Shown piece by piece: positions 1 through 8,456 of a DNA stretch of 64,000 bases (the stretch's first letter is position 1; each line of letters starts with the position of its first letter). Source of the stretch: Luteimonas aestuarii (GTDB taxonomy: Bacteria; Pseudomonadota; Gammaproteobacteria; Xanthomonadales; Xanthomonadaceae). The DNA lies in contig NZ_SMTF01000011.1 in NCBI RefSeq assembly GCF_004357985.1, positions 57,918 to 121,917 on the forward strand, in the 5' to 3' direction. The translations under genes were made by a program, and so were the position numbers. The notes under the pieces were generated by a model, which saw only the letters and a list, made by a program, of their open reading frames with translations, was not told the DNA's origin and did no database searches.

Positions 1-345
1 GTCGTGGTACAGGCGCTCGCCGGCGAGGTCCATCCAGACATACCCCATCACACGGTCGCGGTCCACACCGTTACCGCGCCAGTACATCTCGCCCAGCATC
101 GCCTGCGATGCCTTGTCCGCGTAGCGCGCGGCGCGATGGAAATAAGTAGCGGCCAGCTCATGGTTTCCAGCCTCGTAGGCGCGCACGCCCTCTCCCCGCC
201 AGCGCAGGTCCGGGTGTGCGGCCAGGAAGCCCTCCGTGAGCACCGCCGGATCGATCCCGGGTGGCTTGCCCGACTCATTGGCGGACACGGGTCCAGCGAG
301 TGCGGCAAGCAACGCCGCCAGGCACAGCAAACGCGGATTCAGCAT
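1..345 (-). CDS. Sel1-repeat-type exported protein, C-terminus cut by window edge
   Basis: The reading frame opens at ATG 345 on the minus strand and is still open at base 1, so only the first 115 codons are present. The first ~20 residues form a signal peptide (basic start, Leu/Ala core, cleavage near PVSA-NE). The mature part contains AYEAGNHELAATYFHRAARY followed by a stretch with the pattern ADKASQAMLGEMYWRGNGV, which is the helix-pair spacing of a Sel1/TPR-like repeat. Such proteins are usually periplasmic scaffolds, but the partner is unknown. The gene is divergent from rep, with about 210 bp between them. The family call is moderate because the repeat array is not complete in view. Confidence 0.7.
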   Translation of the reverse strand, partial: MLNPRLLCLAALLAALAGPVSANESGKPPGIDPAVLTEGFLAAHPDLRWRGEGVRAYEAGNHELAATYFHRAARYADKASQAMLGEMYWRGNGVDRDRVMGYVWMDLAGERLYHD

Positions 346-524
346 GATTCCTTCCCGGAGTTTTCCATCGTGATCGAACGTTACAGCGGCCACCCACGCG
401 TCAGGAAGCGCCTGAAGTCATGGTGACCGAAGTCATTGCACCGATGAGTCAGGCCAGCAGCAACTAGCAGAGACGCGGCGGAGGGCCGAACCGTCGCAAG
501 CCTGTCCCCGCCACCCGCCCACGC

Positions 525-530
525 TAGAAT
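525..530 (+). promoter_or_regulatory. Candidate -10 box (TAGAAT) of rep
   Basis: TAGAAT lies 27 bases before the rep ATG and would place the transcript start near 537, giving a leader of about 20 nt. No good -35 box is visible at the right distance. The divergent region 346-557 otherwise shows only a short direct repeat, GAAGTCAT, around 413 and 429. Confidence 0.35.
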
Positions 531-557
531 GCGCGCCGGAACTCGCCGCAGCCCGCA

Positions 558-2546
558 ATGTCCCTCAATCCCCAGCAAAGCGCCGCAGTGATGCGCTGCG
601 ACGGCCCCATGCTCGTGCTTGCCGGTGCCGGCAGCGGCAAGACGCGGGTGATCGTCGAGAAGATCGCGCACCTCATCCAGTCCGGCCGCTATCCGGCCAG
701 GCGCATCGCCGCGATCACCTTCACCAACAAGTCGGCGAAGGAAATGCGCGAGCGCGTGGCCAGGCGCATCAAGGGCGACGCGGCCGAAGGGCTTACCCTC
801 TGCACCTTCCATGCGCTGGGCCTGCGCATCCTGCAGGTCGAGCACGAGAAGGTCGGCCTGCGTCGCGGCTTTTCCATCTTCGACAGCGACGACACCCTGG
901 CGCAACTCAAGGACCTGATGCCCGGCGCCAAGCCCGATGCGGTGCAGGCGATGCAATCGCTGGTGTCGAACATCAAGAACGCCGGGCTGTCGCCGGAACA
1001 GGCGGCCGAAGCCGCACGCAGTGCGCGCGAGCATGAGGCTGCCTCGCTGTACGCGCGCTACCAGTCGCGCCTGGCCGCGTTCAACGCGGTGGACTTCGAC
1101 GACCTGATCCGCCTGCCGGTGCAGCTGCTGGAAACCGACGCCGAGGCCATCGCCGCCTGGCGCGAACGCATCGGCTACCTGCTGGTGGACGAGTGCCAGG
1201 ACACCAACGATGCGCAATACCGCCTGCTCAAGGCGCTGGCCGGCCCCAGGGCCAACTTCACCTGCGTGGGCGACGACGACCAGAGCATCTACGCCTGGCG
1301 CGGCGCCAACCCCGAAAACCTGGCGCAGATGGCACGCGACTATCCCGCGCTGGCGGTGGTGAAACTGGAGCAGAACTACCGCTGCAGCAACCGCGTACTG
1401 CGCACCGCCAACGCGCTGATCGCCAACAATCCGCATGAACACCCGAAGACGCTGTGGAGCGCGAACGCCGACGGCGAACGCATCCGCGTCTGGGAATGCC
1501 GCGATGCCGCACACGAGGCCGAGCGCGTGGCGGCCGAGATCCAGTTCCAGCACAGCCTGCACGAAGCGCCGTGGAGCGAATTCTGCATCCTGTTCCGCGG
1601 CAACCACCAGTCGCGCGCGCTGGAGAAGGCGCTGCAGCTGCTGCGCATCCCCTACCACCTCAGCGGCGGCACCGCCTTCCTCGACCGCGGCGAAGTGAAG
1701 GATGCACTGTCGTGGCTGCGGCTGGTCGCCAATCCCGATGACGACTCGGCCTTCCTGCGCGCGGTGCAGTCGCCCAACCGCGGCGTTGGCCAAACCTCGC
1801 TGGCGAAGCTGGCGGAACTGGCGCGGCACGCCCACCTGCCGCTGTCGCGCGCGGCGGAGTCCATCGGCCTGCTCAAGCAATTGCAGCCGCGCGTGGCCAA
1901 CGCACTGGGCGCTTTCAGCGACATCGTGCGCAGCCTGCGCGCCGACGCCAACCATCTGCCGCCGACCGAGCTGGTGCGCAAGCTCAACGAGAAATCCGGC
2001 TTGCTGGCCGCGCTGCGCGAACAGTGCAAGAGCGACGAGCTGTTCCGCATCCGCCGTGGCAACCTCGACGAACTGGCCGACTGGTTCGAAGGCGCCGGCA
2101 ACAATCGCGCACGCGGTGCGGGTCCCGGCGAACTCGCCGCACAGCTCGCCCTGCTCAGCCACGCCGACAAGGGCGACCCCGGCAACCAGGTGCGGCTGAT
2201 GAGCCTGCACGCGGCGAAGGGCCTGGAGTTCCGTTTCGTCTTCATCGTCGGCATGGACGACAACACCCTGCCGCACGAGGCCAGCCTCGACGAAGGCCGT
2301 CTCGACGAAGAACGCCGCCTGCTCTACGTGGGCATCACCCGCGCCAAGGAACAGCTGTGGCTGTCTTACGCGCTGGAGGCCCAACGCTGGGGCACGAAGC
2401 TGAAACTCGCGCCCAGCCGTTTCTTCGAGGAACTCCCTGCGGCCGAACTGCAGCGCGATGGTGCCGATCCAGTGGCCGATGCCGCACGCAAGCAGGTGCG
2501 CGCGCAGGTGGGGTTCGCCAACATCCGCGCGTTGCTGGACGACTGA
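558..2546 (+). CDS. rep: ATP-dependent DNA helicase Rep
   Basis: This is a superfamily 1 3'-to-5' DNA helicase that helps replication forks pass protein roadblocks. The 662-residue length is right for Rep/UvrD. Visible motifs in order are Walker A GAGSGKT (residues 23-29), the DECQD Walker B box (211-215), motif III GDDDQSIYAWRGA from 238, motif IV QNYRCSNRVL, motif V LMSLHAAKGLEF, and motif VI YVGITRAKEQL (590-600). The N-terminus MSLNPQQ is typical of Rep rather than UvrD or PcrA. The ATG at 558 is the natural start because it places the Q motif (NPQQ) at the very N-terminus. The gene stands alone, divergent from the Sel1-type gene and followed by a small membrane-protein gene. Confidence 0.95.
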   Translation: MSLNPQQSAAVMRCDGPMLVLAGAGSGKTRVIVEKIAHLIQSGRYPARRIAAITFTNKSAKEMRERVARRIKGDAAEGLTLCTFHALGLRILQVEHEKVGLRRGFSIFDSDDTLAQLKDLMPGAKPDAVQAMQSLVSNIKNAGLSPEQAAEAARSAREHEAASLYARYQSRLAAFNAVDFDDLIRLPVQLLETDAEAIAAWRERIGYLLVDECQDTNDAQYRLLKALAGPRANFTCVGDDDQSIYAWRGANPENLAQMARDYPALAVVKLEQNYRCSNRVLRTANALIANNPHEHPKTLWSANADGERIRVWECRDAAHEAERVAAEIQFQHSLHEAPWSEFCILFRGNHQSRALEKALQLLRIPYHLSGGTAFLDRGEVKDALSWLRLVANPDDDSAFLRAVQSPNRGVGQTSLAKLAELARHAHLPLSRAAESIGLLKQLQPRVANALGAFSDIVRSLRADANHLPPTELVRKLNEKSGLLAALREQCKSDELFRIRRGNLDELADWFEGAGNNRARGAGPGELAAQLALLSHADKGDPGNQVRLMSLHAAKGLEFRFVFIVGMDDNTLPHEASLDEGRLDEERRLLYVGITRAKEQLWLSYALEAQRWGTKLKLAPSRFFEELPAAELQRDGADPVADAARKQVRAQVGFANIRALLDD

Positions 2547-2639
2547 CGCCAGTCACAACAGACGCCCACGCGTTCCCGCACCGCGAAGCAAATCCGGGCG
2601 ATCATGCGCGCAGCGTATCCCCCGGAAGCCCGACACCCC

Positions 2640-2831
2640 GTGAAACCCCTCTTCGTCGCAGTCGGCATCGCGCTCGCGCTCTATACCTGCCTCGCCGCCG
2701 TCCGCGGCGAGGTCATCGCGAAGTACGGGGCGGGCATGCGCCGTGTGCGCCGCGACGAATCCGTCGGCGACTTCCGGGCCGTCATCGCGATCTACGCCGC
2801 CCTCGCACTGGCGCTGGTCTTCTGGTTCTGA
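2640..2831 (+). CDS. Small two-helix membrane protein of unknown function
   Basis: A GTG start at 2640 gives about 63 residues (MKPLFVAVGIALALYTCLAA...), preceded by GGAAG about ten bases upstream. An in-frame ATG at 2604 would add 12 residues but has no clear ribosome binding site. Two hydrophobic segments, roughly residues 4-22 and 44-62, flank a basic loop containing GMRRVRRDES, so a hairpin in the inner membrane with a cytoplasmic basic loop is likely. It ends at VFWF. Nothing identifies a function. It could be co-transcribed with rep, whose stop is 94 bp upstream. Confidence 0.6.
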   Translation: MKPLFVAVGIALALYTCLAAVRGEVIAKYGAGMRRVRRDESVGDFRAVIAIYAALALALVFWF

Positions 2832-2853
2832 GCACCGGCGGCGATGCCGTGCA

Positions 2854-3537
2854 TCATTCGGCATCGCCATCCAGCAGGCGGGCGATGTGGGCCCGCAACT
2901 CGGCCACCTCGGCTTCCAGCGCGGCCACGCGTGCTTCGAGCGCCTGCCGCTCGCCGGGCGCAATCGTCGCCTGTGCTGCGCCAGGGCGGTCGGTTGGCGG
3001 CACGGCCACCGGCACGTCGCCGCACAGCAGGTGCGCATAGCGGTCCTCGCGCTGGCTGGACGCGCGCGGTACCTGTGCGACCAGCGCGGGCACGCGCTGC
3101 ATCAGGCGTTCCAGGTGGTGGCGCACGTCGTCGATGTCGGCGAATGCGTGCAGGCGTTCGCTGCGGGCCAGCAGTTCGTGCGCGGTCTGCGCGCCGCGCA
3201 GCAGCAGCAGGGCCACCAGCGCCACCTGCGGGCGCGGCAGGCCCAGGCCGGCGTCGGCGCGATGCTCGTAGCGCTCGGCGCGCGACGAGAACACCTGCTT
3301 CGCCAGTCCCTTGCGCTCCAGCGCGCGCAGCGCGTGGTGGACGGCGCCGGGATCGAGCGACAGCACCGGCTCGCGCGCGGTCTTCTGGTTGGCCGCCGCA
3401 TGCGCGGCATTGACGGTCAACGGGTAGGCATCCGGGGTGGTCGCCTGCTTCTCGACCAGGCAACCCAGCACGCGGGCTTCGGCAGGTGTCAACGGCAGTG
3501 TGGTGGCTGTTTCGTCCATGGTCCCATCGCATGTCAT
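2854..3537 (-). CDS. YceH family (DUF480) winged-helix protein
   Basis: A 227-residue cytosolic protein of the YceH/DUF480 family, built of two winged-helix domains. The diagnostic start of the family is present: [16 protein letters not shown], then [11 protein letters not shown] and a second helix-turn-helix around [18 protein letters not shown]. The C-terminal ~40 residues form a short coiled coil ([19 protein letters not shown]). An alternative start, MDETATT, lies six codons in and would remove the odd MTCDGT prefix. Biochemical function is not established for the family; DNA binding is inferred from the fold. It converges with the small membrane-protein gene at 2640-2831. Confidence 0.85.
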   Translation of the reverse strand: MTCDGTMDETATTLPLTPAEARVLGCLVEKQATTPDAYPLTVNAAHAAANQKTAREPVLSLDPGAVHHALRALERKGLAKQVFSSRAERYEHRADAGLGLPRPQVALVALLLLRGAQTAHELLARSERLHAFADIDDVRHHLERLMQRVPALVAQVPRASSQREDRYAHLLCGDVPVAVPPTDRPGAAQATIAPGERQALEARVAALEAEVAELRAHIARLLDGDAE

Positions 3538-3655
3538 GTCACCGCTGGTCAGGGTAACCGAGGCAGGCTACCCGCACCGGCGCGGACACCAAGGCGTGCA
3601 ACCCCCCCGTGGCACACTGTCGCAGTCAACCCTCCGACCAGACGGTGCAACGCCC

Positions 3656-4522
3656 ATGGCCCTACGTCGTTTCCTCGCCCTCCCGCTGATCCTCGCCCTC
3701 GCCGCCTGTGCACAATTGCCCACGACGCCGTCGGCCGCGCAGCCGGCACGCCAGGCAGCCGAATCGCAGGTCACCGAGATCAAGGCCCTGTCGGCGATCC
3801 CGGACGTGCTCGCCCAGGGCGATGTGCGACGCACGCTGCTGGTGCTGGACATCGACGACACCCTGCTCACCTCGAAGGTGTTCTTCGGCAGCGACCGCTG
3901 GTACGAGTGGCAGAAGTCGCTTTCGCCCGGCGACCCCGGCCACGTGCCCTGCAAGTTCGACGTGATCGCGCTGAACTACGAAGCCGGCACCCAGGTCGCG
4001 ACCGAAGGCGCGGCAGGGCGCGACCTCATCAACAGCCTGCAGGTGGACACGTTGATGCAGACTGCCCGCAACCCCGGCTACCGTGGCGGCACCATCCGCG
4101 AGCTGCAGGCCGCTGGCTACGCGCTGCCGCGCATGCTCGGTCCCACGCCCAACGGCGTCAGCTTCGATTTCCGCCTGCGGCCGCATGCCGACCCGACCAC
4201 CCTCACCTACCAGGACGGCGTGATGATGCTGTCGGGGCAGGACAAGGGCGAAACCCTGCTGTCCCTGTTCCGGCTGCTCGGACTGGATTACGACCGCGTG
4301 GTGCTGGTGGACGACGGCAAGCGCAACATCGACAACATGCAGGCGGCGCTGGCCCGTGCCGGCATCGATTACCACGGACTCTGGTACACCCGGATCGACA
4401 AGACCGTGGACGCCGACGCCGCCAGCGAGGGCGCCGAGGGCTGGGCCGCCACCCGGGCGTGGCTGCAGGCGGTGTTCCCGGAGCGCCTGCAGCGGATGGA
4501 AGCGGGGCAATGTTTCTATTGA
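3656..4522 (+). CDS. HAD-superfamily lipoprotein (DUF2608-like)
   Basis: A 288-residue protein with a lipoprotein signal peptide whose lipobox is LALAAC, so it should be anchored in the periplasm. HAD motif I is visible as LVLDIDDTLLTS (the two catalytic Asp within DIDDT). Later, VVLVDDGKRNIDNM matches HAD motif IV, with the acidic pair that binds magnesium. This combination and spacing fits the DUF2608 branch of HAD phosphatases, whose substrates are mostly unknown. The ATG at 3656 is chosen because it puts the lipobox at the right distance from the N-terminus. The reading frame is open further upstream, but without a signal-like sequence. Confidence 0.75.
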   Translation: MALRRFLALPLILALAACAQLPTTPSAAQPARQAAESQVTEIKALSAIPDVLAQGDVRRTLLVLDIDDTLLTSKVFFGSDRWYEWQKSLSPGDPGHVPCKFDVIALNYEAGTQVATEGAAGRDLINSLQVDTLMQTARNPGYRGGTIRELQAAGYALPRMLGPTPNGVSFDFRLRPHADPTTLTYQDGVMMLSGQDKGETLLSLFRLLGLDYDRVVLVDDGKRNIDNMQAALARAGIDYHGLWYTRIDKTVDADAASEGAEGWAATRAWLQAVFPERLQRMEAGQCFY

Positions 4523-4566
4523 TCCGGCCGCAGCCATCATCGACCATATAAATCAATGACTTGAAG

Positions 4567-4682
4567 TTGAATAATTCAGGTGTTGCATTAGATTTCACGC
4601 CGCGCTAACCTGCGTCGGCCACAACACAAGTCCTCCGGCTTTGCCGGATTCAGCGGGAAACCATCGGTTTCCCGTTTTTTTT
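4567..4682 (+). ncRNA. Candidate small RNA: promoter followed by hairpin and terminator
   Basis: The 250-bp gap between the HAD gene and the next lipoprotein holds a possible independent transcript. A TTGAAT box (4567-4572), a 16-base spacer and TAGATT (4589-4594) could start RNA near 4601. The RNA would contain a small hairpin (TCCGGCTTTGCCGGA, about 4632-4646) and end in a classic intrinsic terminator. There is no convincing open reading frame inside. It may equally be the 3' end of the HAD-gene transcript with a spurious promoter. Confidence 0.3.
4654..4682 (+). terminator. Intrinsic terminator after the HAD gene
   Basis: CGGGAAA and TTTCCCG form a seven-pair stem around a seven-base loop, followed directly by eight T residues. 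It closes either the HAD-lipoprotein transcript or the candidate small RNA. Confidence 0.85.
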
Positions 4683-4773
4683 GGCACCGGTGCCCGGAAC
4701 CGGCCCGCCGCGGTTGCCCGTGCCGCATCCGCCCGCCAAGATGCGGGCCAGGGGACACACCGGGACTACCTGC

Positions 4774-5694
4774 ATGGCACGATCCACCGTCGCCGCCTTC
4801 CTGCTGGCCAGCCTGTTGGTACCGCTGGCCGCCTGCGGCTGGGGCGACCGCCCGGGCCAGGACCGCTTCCAGCCGGGGGGCGCCACTCCGGTCGAGGCCG
4901 TGCGCGAGCTCAACGCCCACCTTGTCTCCGGCGACCTTGCCGCCTTCGCGACCGATGCGGTTCCGCCCGGGCTGCATGCCCGGCTCGACACCGCCTGGCG
5001 CGAAGGGCGCACCCGCTGGCCGCTGGACGAACTGCCGCTGTCGGACACCCATCCGCGGGCCTTGGCCGCATTGACCGTCGACGACGCCGAAACGTCGCTG
5101 CAGGGCACGTTCGACCGCCAGTTCGCCAACGCCGCCGGCGAGTTGCGCCAGGCCGCGACGGCGCTCGGCCTGTTCGCGGTGCAGTTCATCCAGCAGCACG
5201 GCGAATACAGCGACACCGAACGCGAGCACCTCTCGCAGGTCGTCGCCGCGCTCAGCGCCTGGGCGGCCGAAGCGCCACTGCACGATCGCAAGCGTGCCGC
5301 GCAGGCCATCACCCTGCTCACCGTGGCCGCGCGGCAGGCGCGGCTGGACAGCGCCGAAGACTTCGCTGCCGCCGGCATCGACGCGGCGTTGCAACGCCTC
5401 CGTCCCGTGGTGACCGCCGGCAAGCAGGCGATGGCGCTCTACGGGCTGGACCTGGATGCCGACATCGCCACCATGGACGTCACCCTGCAATCGCAGACCG
5501 GCGATACCGCGAACGTGCGCCTGCAGTACACGCTCGCCGACCAGCCGATCGACGTGGTAGTGGATGTGGAGCGGCGCGACGGGCGCTGGTACGTCAGCGA
5601 CTTCGTGGCGAATGCGGAAGCCGCCGTGGCGGCTGGCCCCGATGCCCGACCGGAACCGGACACAAGCGATACCGCGCCATCCGGATCGCGGTAG
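4774..5694 (+). CDS. Lipoprotein of unknown function
   Basis: The product is a 306-residue lipoprotein: MARSTVAAFLLASLLVPLAAC ends in the lipobox PLAAC, so Cys21 should carry the lipid. The start at 4774 is chosen because it gives a compact signal peptide; ATGs at 4681 and 4741 would give an unnatural N-terminus. The mature part is largely helical, beginning with TPVEAVRELNAHLVSGDLAAF, and ends with a beta-rich stretch (RLQYTLADQPIDVVVDVERRDGRWYV) that looks like an NTF2-like or DUF-type domain with an invariant-looking RDGRWY. The tail is low-complexity and acidic. I do not recognise a named family. It lies between the terminator at 4682 and a small exported protein. Confidence 0.6.
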   Translation: MARSTVAAFLLASLLVPLAACGWGDRPGQDRFQPGGATPVEAVRELNAHLVSGDLAAFATDAVPPGLHARLDTAWREGRTRWPLDELPLSDTHPRALAALTVDDAETSLQGTFDRQFANAAGELRQAATALGLFAVQFIQQHGEYSDTEREHLSQVVAALSAWAAEAPLHDRKRAAQAITLLTVAARQARLDSAEDFAAAGIDAALQRLRPVVTAGKQAMALYGLDLDADIATMDVTLQSQTGDTANVRLQYTLADQPIDVVVDVERRDGRWYVSDFVANAEAAVAAGPDARPEPDTSDTAPSGSR

Positions 5695-5850
5695 CACTTG
5701 ATCGGAAGGAAACGGTCGGCAACCATCGCGGGGACGCTGCGCCGCCCATGCAGTGCCGCCACACGCCACCGGCACCTGGCGTCATCGCTCCGGGGGCCGG
5801 CGTCCCGCCAATGCCACCGTGCTTCGCAAGCCCATTTATCAGGAGGCCCC

Positions 5851-6129
5851 ATGCGTACCTTGCTCGTCACCTCGATCGCAGCCATCGCAATCCTCGCTGC
5901 CGCAGCTGCCACGTCGGTTGCATCCCAGCCGGCCCCTGCCACCTTCGAGCAATGCGCCATGCTGCTGCCGCAAGGCAAGATCTACACATTCGAGATCACC
6001 GGCAGCGTCGATACCACCGCCCAGGCAGCCACGCTCTCCGGCGAACTGTCGGTGTCCGACGGCACGCAGGTCGATCGTTCCGACGAGAGCGCGGCCTTCG
6101 GCCAGTGCGTCGCACGGCTGCTCAGGTAG
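5851..6129 (+). CDS. Small exported protein of unknown function
   Basis: A 92-residue protein starting at the ATG at 5851, which has a near-perfect AGGAGG at 5841-5846. The first ~25 residues (MRTLLVTSIAAIAILAAAAATSVAS) are a signal peptide. The mature chain of about 65 residues has two cysteines, FEQCAML and FGQCVARLL, that could form a disulfide. No family is recognised. The in-frame extension back to 5698 lacks a start with a ribosome binding site and is not used. Confidence 0.6.
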   Translation: MRTLLVTSIAAIAILAAAAATSVASQPAPATFEQCAMLLPQGKIYTFEITGSVDTTAQAATLSGELSVSDGTQVDRSDESAAFGQCVARLLR

Positions 6130-6224
6130 TTGTTCCGAATGGAAGCCATGCCCTGCCGCACGTTCGTTGATGCAGCGCCCCGGCACCTGCATTGCGGACG
6201 GTCCGCGACGCAGGCGGACCGCTG

Positions 6225-6920
6225 ATGGATCGCGAACAGATCGCATCCACGTTCGACCAGCAGTCCGCCACCTACGACCAGCAGTGGGCGAAGCTGTCCG
6301 CGTTGCGCGAATGCAAGCTGCTGCTGGTGGGCGCGATCTTCGCCGGACTGCCGGCCAGTGCGCGCGTGCTGTGCGTGGGTGCCGGCACCGGCGCCGAGAT
6401 ACAGGTGCTGGCCGGGCGCTTCCCGGGCTGGACGTTCACCGCCGTCGAACCTTCGGCGGGCATGCTGGACGCCTGCCGACAGCGCGCGACGGCACACGGC
6501 TTCTCGGATCGCTGCACGTTCCACCAGGGTTACCTCGACACCCTGCCCGCGGGCGAACCGTTCGACGCGGCAACCAGCTTCCTCGTATCGCAGTTCCTGC
6601 TCGATCGCGACGAACGCATCGGGTATTTCCGCGCCATCGCCGAACGGCTGCGCCCCGGCGCGCTGCTGGCGAGTTCGGACCTGGCGTCGGAGCTGTCGTC
6701 GCCATCGCAGCAAAGCCTGCTGGAAGCGTGGTTCCGCACGATGGCCGCCGCCGACCTCACGCCCGAAGCCCTGCAGCGCATGCGCGAGGCCTACCGGCGC
6801 GACGTGGGCGTGCTGCCGTCGGCCGAGGTCGCGTCGATCATCCAGTCGGGCGGCTTCGATGCGCCCGTGCAGTTTTTCCAGGCGGGGTTGATCCATGGGT
6901 GGTATGCGGCGCGTGTCTGA
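6225..6920 (+). CDS. Class I SAM-dependent methyltransferase
   Basis: A 231-residue cytosolic methyltransferase. Motif I is VLCVGAGTGAEI, motif II is FTAVEPSAGML, and a later acidic/aromatic patch (DAATSFLVSQFLL) fits the catalytic strand region. The N-terminus FDQQSATYDQQW resembles the lid of small-molecule or tRNA methyltransferases such as the CmoA group, but the substrate cannot be named. The start at 6225 (MDREQIAS) is preferred over 6192, which would add an unlikely MRTVRDAGGPL. It appears to be transcribed alone. Confidence 0.7.
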   Translation: MDREQIASTFDQQSATYDQQWAKLSALRECKLLLVGAIFAGLPASARVLCVGAGTGAEIQVLAGRFPGWTFTAVEPSAGMLDACRQRATAHGFSDRCTFHQGYLDTLPAGEPFDAATSFLVSQFLLDRDERIGYFRAIAERLRPGALLASSDLASELSSPSQQSLLEAWFRTMAAADLTPEALQRMREAYRRDVGVLPSAEVASIIQSGGFDAPVQFFQAGLIHGWYAARV

Positions 6921-7495
6921 TCCGGCTTCAAAGAATCTGCCCTCACTCGCGACAGCACTCTCCAGACCCGTAGGGCGCCGCACATGGGTAGGGAGGTGCG
7001 CTTGCGAGCCATTGGCTCGCGCACCGACGAACGCTCGCGCCGCTGGCGCGGGCCGGCCTTTGGCTGCGAAGCAGACAAAGTGCCGCGTTTTCCGACCGAG
7101 CCGCGCCAGATGCTCACTTCCGCCGCGAGGCGGATGAACGCGTCGCCACGCGCGAAAAGATCAACTGGCCGAAAGAACTGTTCTGTGGCGAGTCGGAAAT
7201 CCCGACGCACTCCCCGCACAATCGTCAGCTCTGTCGGGGAAAGGGCCTTCTCTTCAATGACCTTCCTTACTGGCGCCATCCATGGCGCTCGCCCCTCCGG
7301 GGCCGGCTTCGCCGTTCGCAGGCGCGCTCCTGCGCCTGCAGTGGGCCAGCAAGAGAAAGTTACCCGCCCGCTTGCGGGCGGAATGCGCTCGATCCCGACT
7401 GGGTCAGAAGAAACCAAAGGCTGTGGGGCCCGGCATTCGACGGGATGACGGCATCCGGAATTTCAACGCAGATCAACTCGTGCGAGGCGAATGCC
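6921..7495. other. 575-bp intergenic region with repeat fragments, no supported gene
   Basis: No reading frame here has a plausible start and codon pattern; the short ones are low-complexity. The region contains a double-hairpin repeat (7003-7056), a palindromic TGGCGCCATCCATGGCGC near 7273, a GC stem CCCGCTTGCGGG near 7367, and a CGGGATGACGG fragment near 7440 of the TGACGG repeat family found elsewhere in the window. It looks like an accumulation site for intergenic repeats between a rightward methyltransferase and a leftward permease gene. Confidence 0.55.
7003..7056 (+). repeat. Double-hairpin repeat, copy 1
   Basis: Two adjacent palindromes, GAGCCATTGGCTC and GCGCCGCTGGCGC, are separated by about 18 bases and followed by GGGCCGG. 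A second copy at 10752-10804 and an inverted copy at 10629-10683 share the layout, but their stem bases differ in a paired way. Confidence 0.6.
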
Positions 7496-8287
7496 TCACG
7501 CCACCATCGTGATGCCCACGATCACCATGAACACCGCGAAGATCCGCCGGAGCGTCGGTCCGCTGACCGCATGCGCGATGCGGGTGCCGTAGGGCGCGGC
7601 AAGCACCGACGCCACCGCCACGCCCAGCGCCGCCGGTATGTACACGTAACCCACCGCATGCGAAGGCAGTGCACCCTCGGGGGCATTGAAGGCATAACCC
7701 GCCGCCGCGGCGATGGCGATGAACACGCCGCAGGCCGACGACGTGCCCACCGCGCGCACCGGCTGCACGCCGCGCCACACGAGGTACGGCACGGTCATGC
7801 TGCCGCCACCGATGCCCACCACCGCCGACACCGCGCCAATGCCGCCGCCCACGGTGCTGACCGGCCAGCCGGTCGGGACCGGATCGTCGCCCACGCCGGC
7901 ACGCACGCGGCCAAACGCCATCTGCGCGGCCACCAGCCAGCAATAGATCGCCACCACCCACTTGAGGATGTCGCCGTCGAGCCACATCGCGAACAGGCTG
8001 CCCAGCCATGCGCCCAGCAGCACCCCGGGCACCATCCACTTCACCGTGGGCCACAGCACGCTGCCGCGCACGTGGTGCGAGCGCGCCGACGACGCGCCGG
8101 TCAGGATGATGCTGGCCATCGACGTGGCCAGTGCGGCGTGCATCGCGGCATCGGGCGACACGCCGTGCCGTGGCAGGATCCACAGCAGCGCGGCCACCAG
8201 CACCAGTCCGCCGCCGATGCCCAGCAGGCCGGCGAGCAGGCCGGCAAGGATGCCGAGCAGGGGGAACAGCCAGAAGCCTTCGATCAT
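7496..8287 (-). CDS. TauE/SafE family anion permease
   Basis: A 263-residue inner-membrane protein with about eight hydrophobic segments. Both halves carry the glycine-rich signature of the TauE/SafE (former DUF81) family: LAGLLAGLLGIGGGLVLVA near the N-terminus and SAVVGIGGGSMTVPYLV in the middle. Characterised members export sulfite or sulfoacetate, or move other organic anions, so the exact substrate here is open. It starts at ATG 8287 and is divergent from slt. No sulfur or taurine genes are adjacent. Confidence 0.85.
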   Translation of the reverse strand: MIEGFWLFPLLGILAGLLAGLLGIGGGLVLVAALLWILPRHGVSPDAAMHAALATSMASIILTGASSARSHHVRGSVLWPTVKWMVPGVLLGAWLGSLFAMWLDGDILKWVVAIYCWLVAAQMAFGRVRAGVGDDPVPTGWPVSTVGGGIGAVSAVVGIGGGSMTVPYLVWRGVQPVRAVGTSSACGVFIAIAAAAGYAFNAPEGALPSHAVGYVYIPAALGVAVASVLAAPYGTRIAHAVSGPTLRRIFAVFMVIVGITMVA

Positions 8288-8350
8288 GCGAAGCGTCCTT
8301 GCACTGCAATGTGCGTGAAGCTTGCGCGGGAATGCTTTCCGGCCAAGGGG

Positions 8351-8387
8351 CGACGTCCATGGGTGCCCGCCGTCGCGGGCATGACGG
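8351..8387 (+). repeat. CGTCCATGGG...ATGACGG hairpin repeat
   Basis: The copy has the form CGTCCATGGGT, a stem GCCCGC-cgtc-GCGGGC, then ATGACGG. Similar copies are at 10942-10977 and 19911-19946, each with a different stem sequence that is still self-complementary. Confidence 0.7.
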
Positions 8388-8418
8388 CTTCCACACCGGC
8401 ACCGAACGGGCCGCAGTC

Positions 8419-8450
8419 TGAATCAGGATTCATGGGGGCTTGGGTATAGT
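8419..8450 (+). promoter_or_regulatory. slt promoter: TATAGT -10 box with upstream palindrome
   Basis: TATAGT at 8445-8450 ends seven bases before the A of the slt ATG (8457). The expected transcript start is therefore the start codon itself, giving a leaderless mRNA. The 14-bp palindrome TGAATCAGGATTCA (8419-8432) sits where a -35 element would be, and is a candidate activator or repressor site. Confidence 0.45.
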
Positions 8451-8456
8451 CCGGCG

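Noticed and set aside
381..2384. 667-codon open frame antisense to rep
   Set aside because: The plus strand carries all helicase motifs. The antisense product is a Gln/His/Arg/Ala-rich chain with no domain, as expected from GC-rich third positions.
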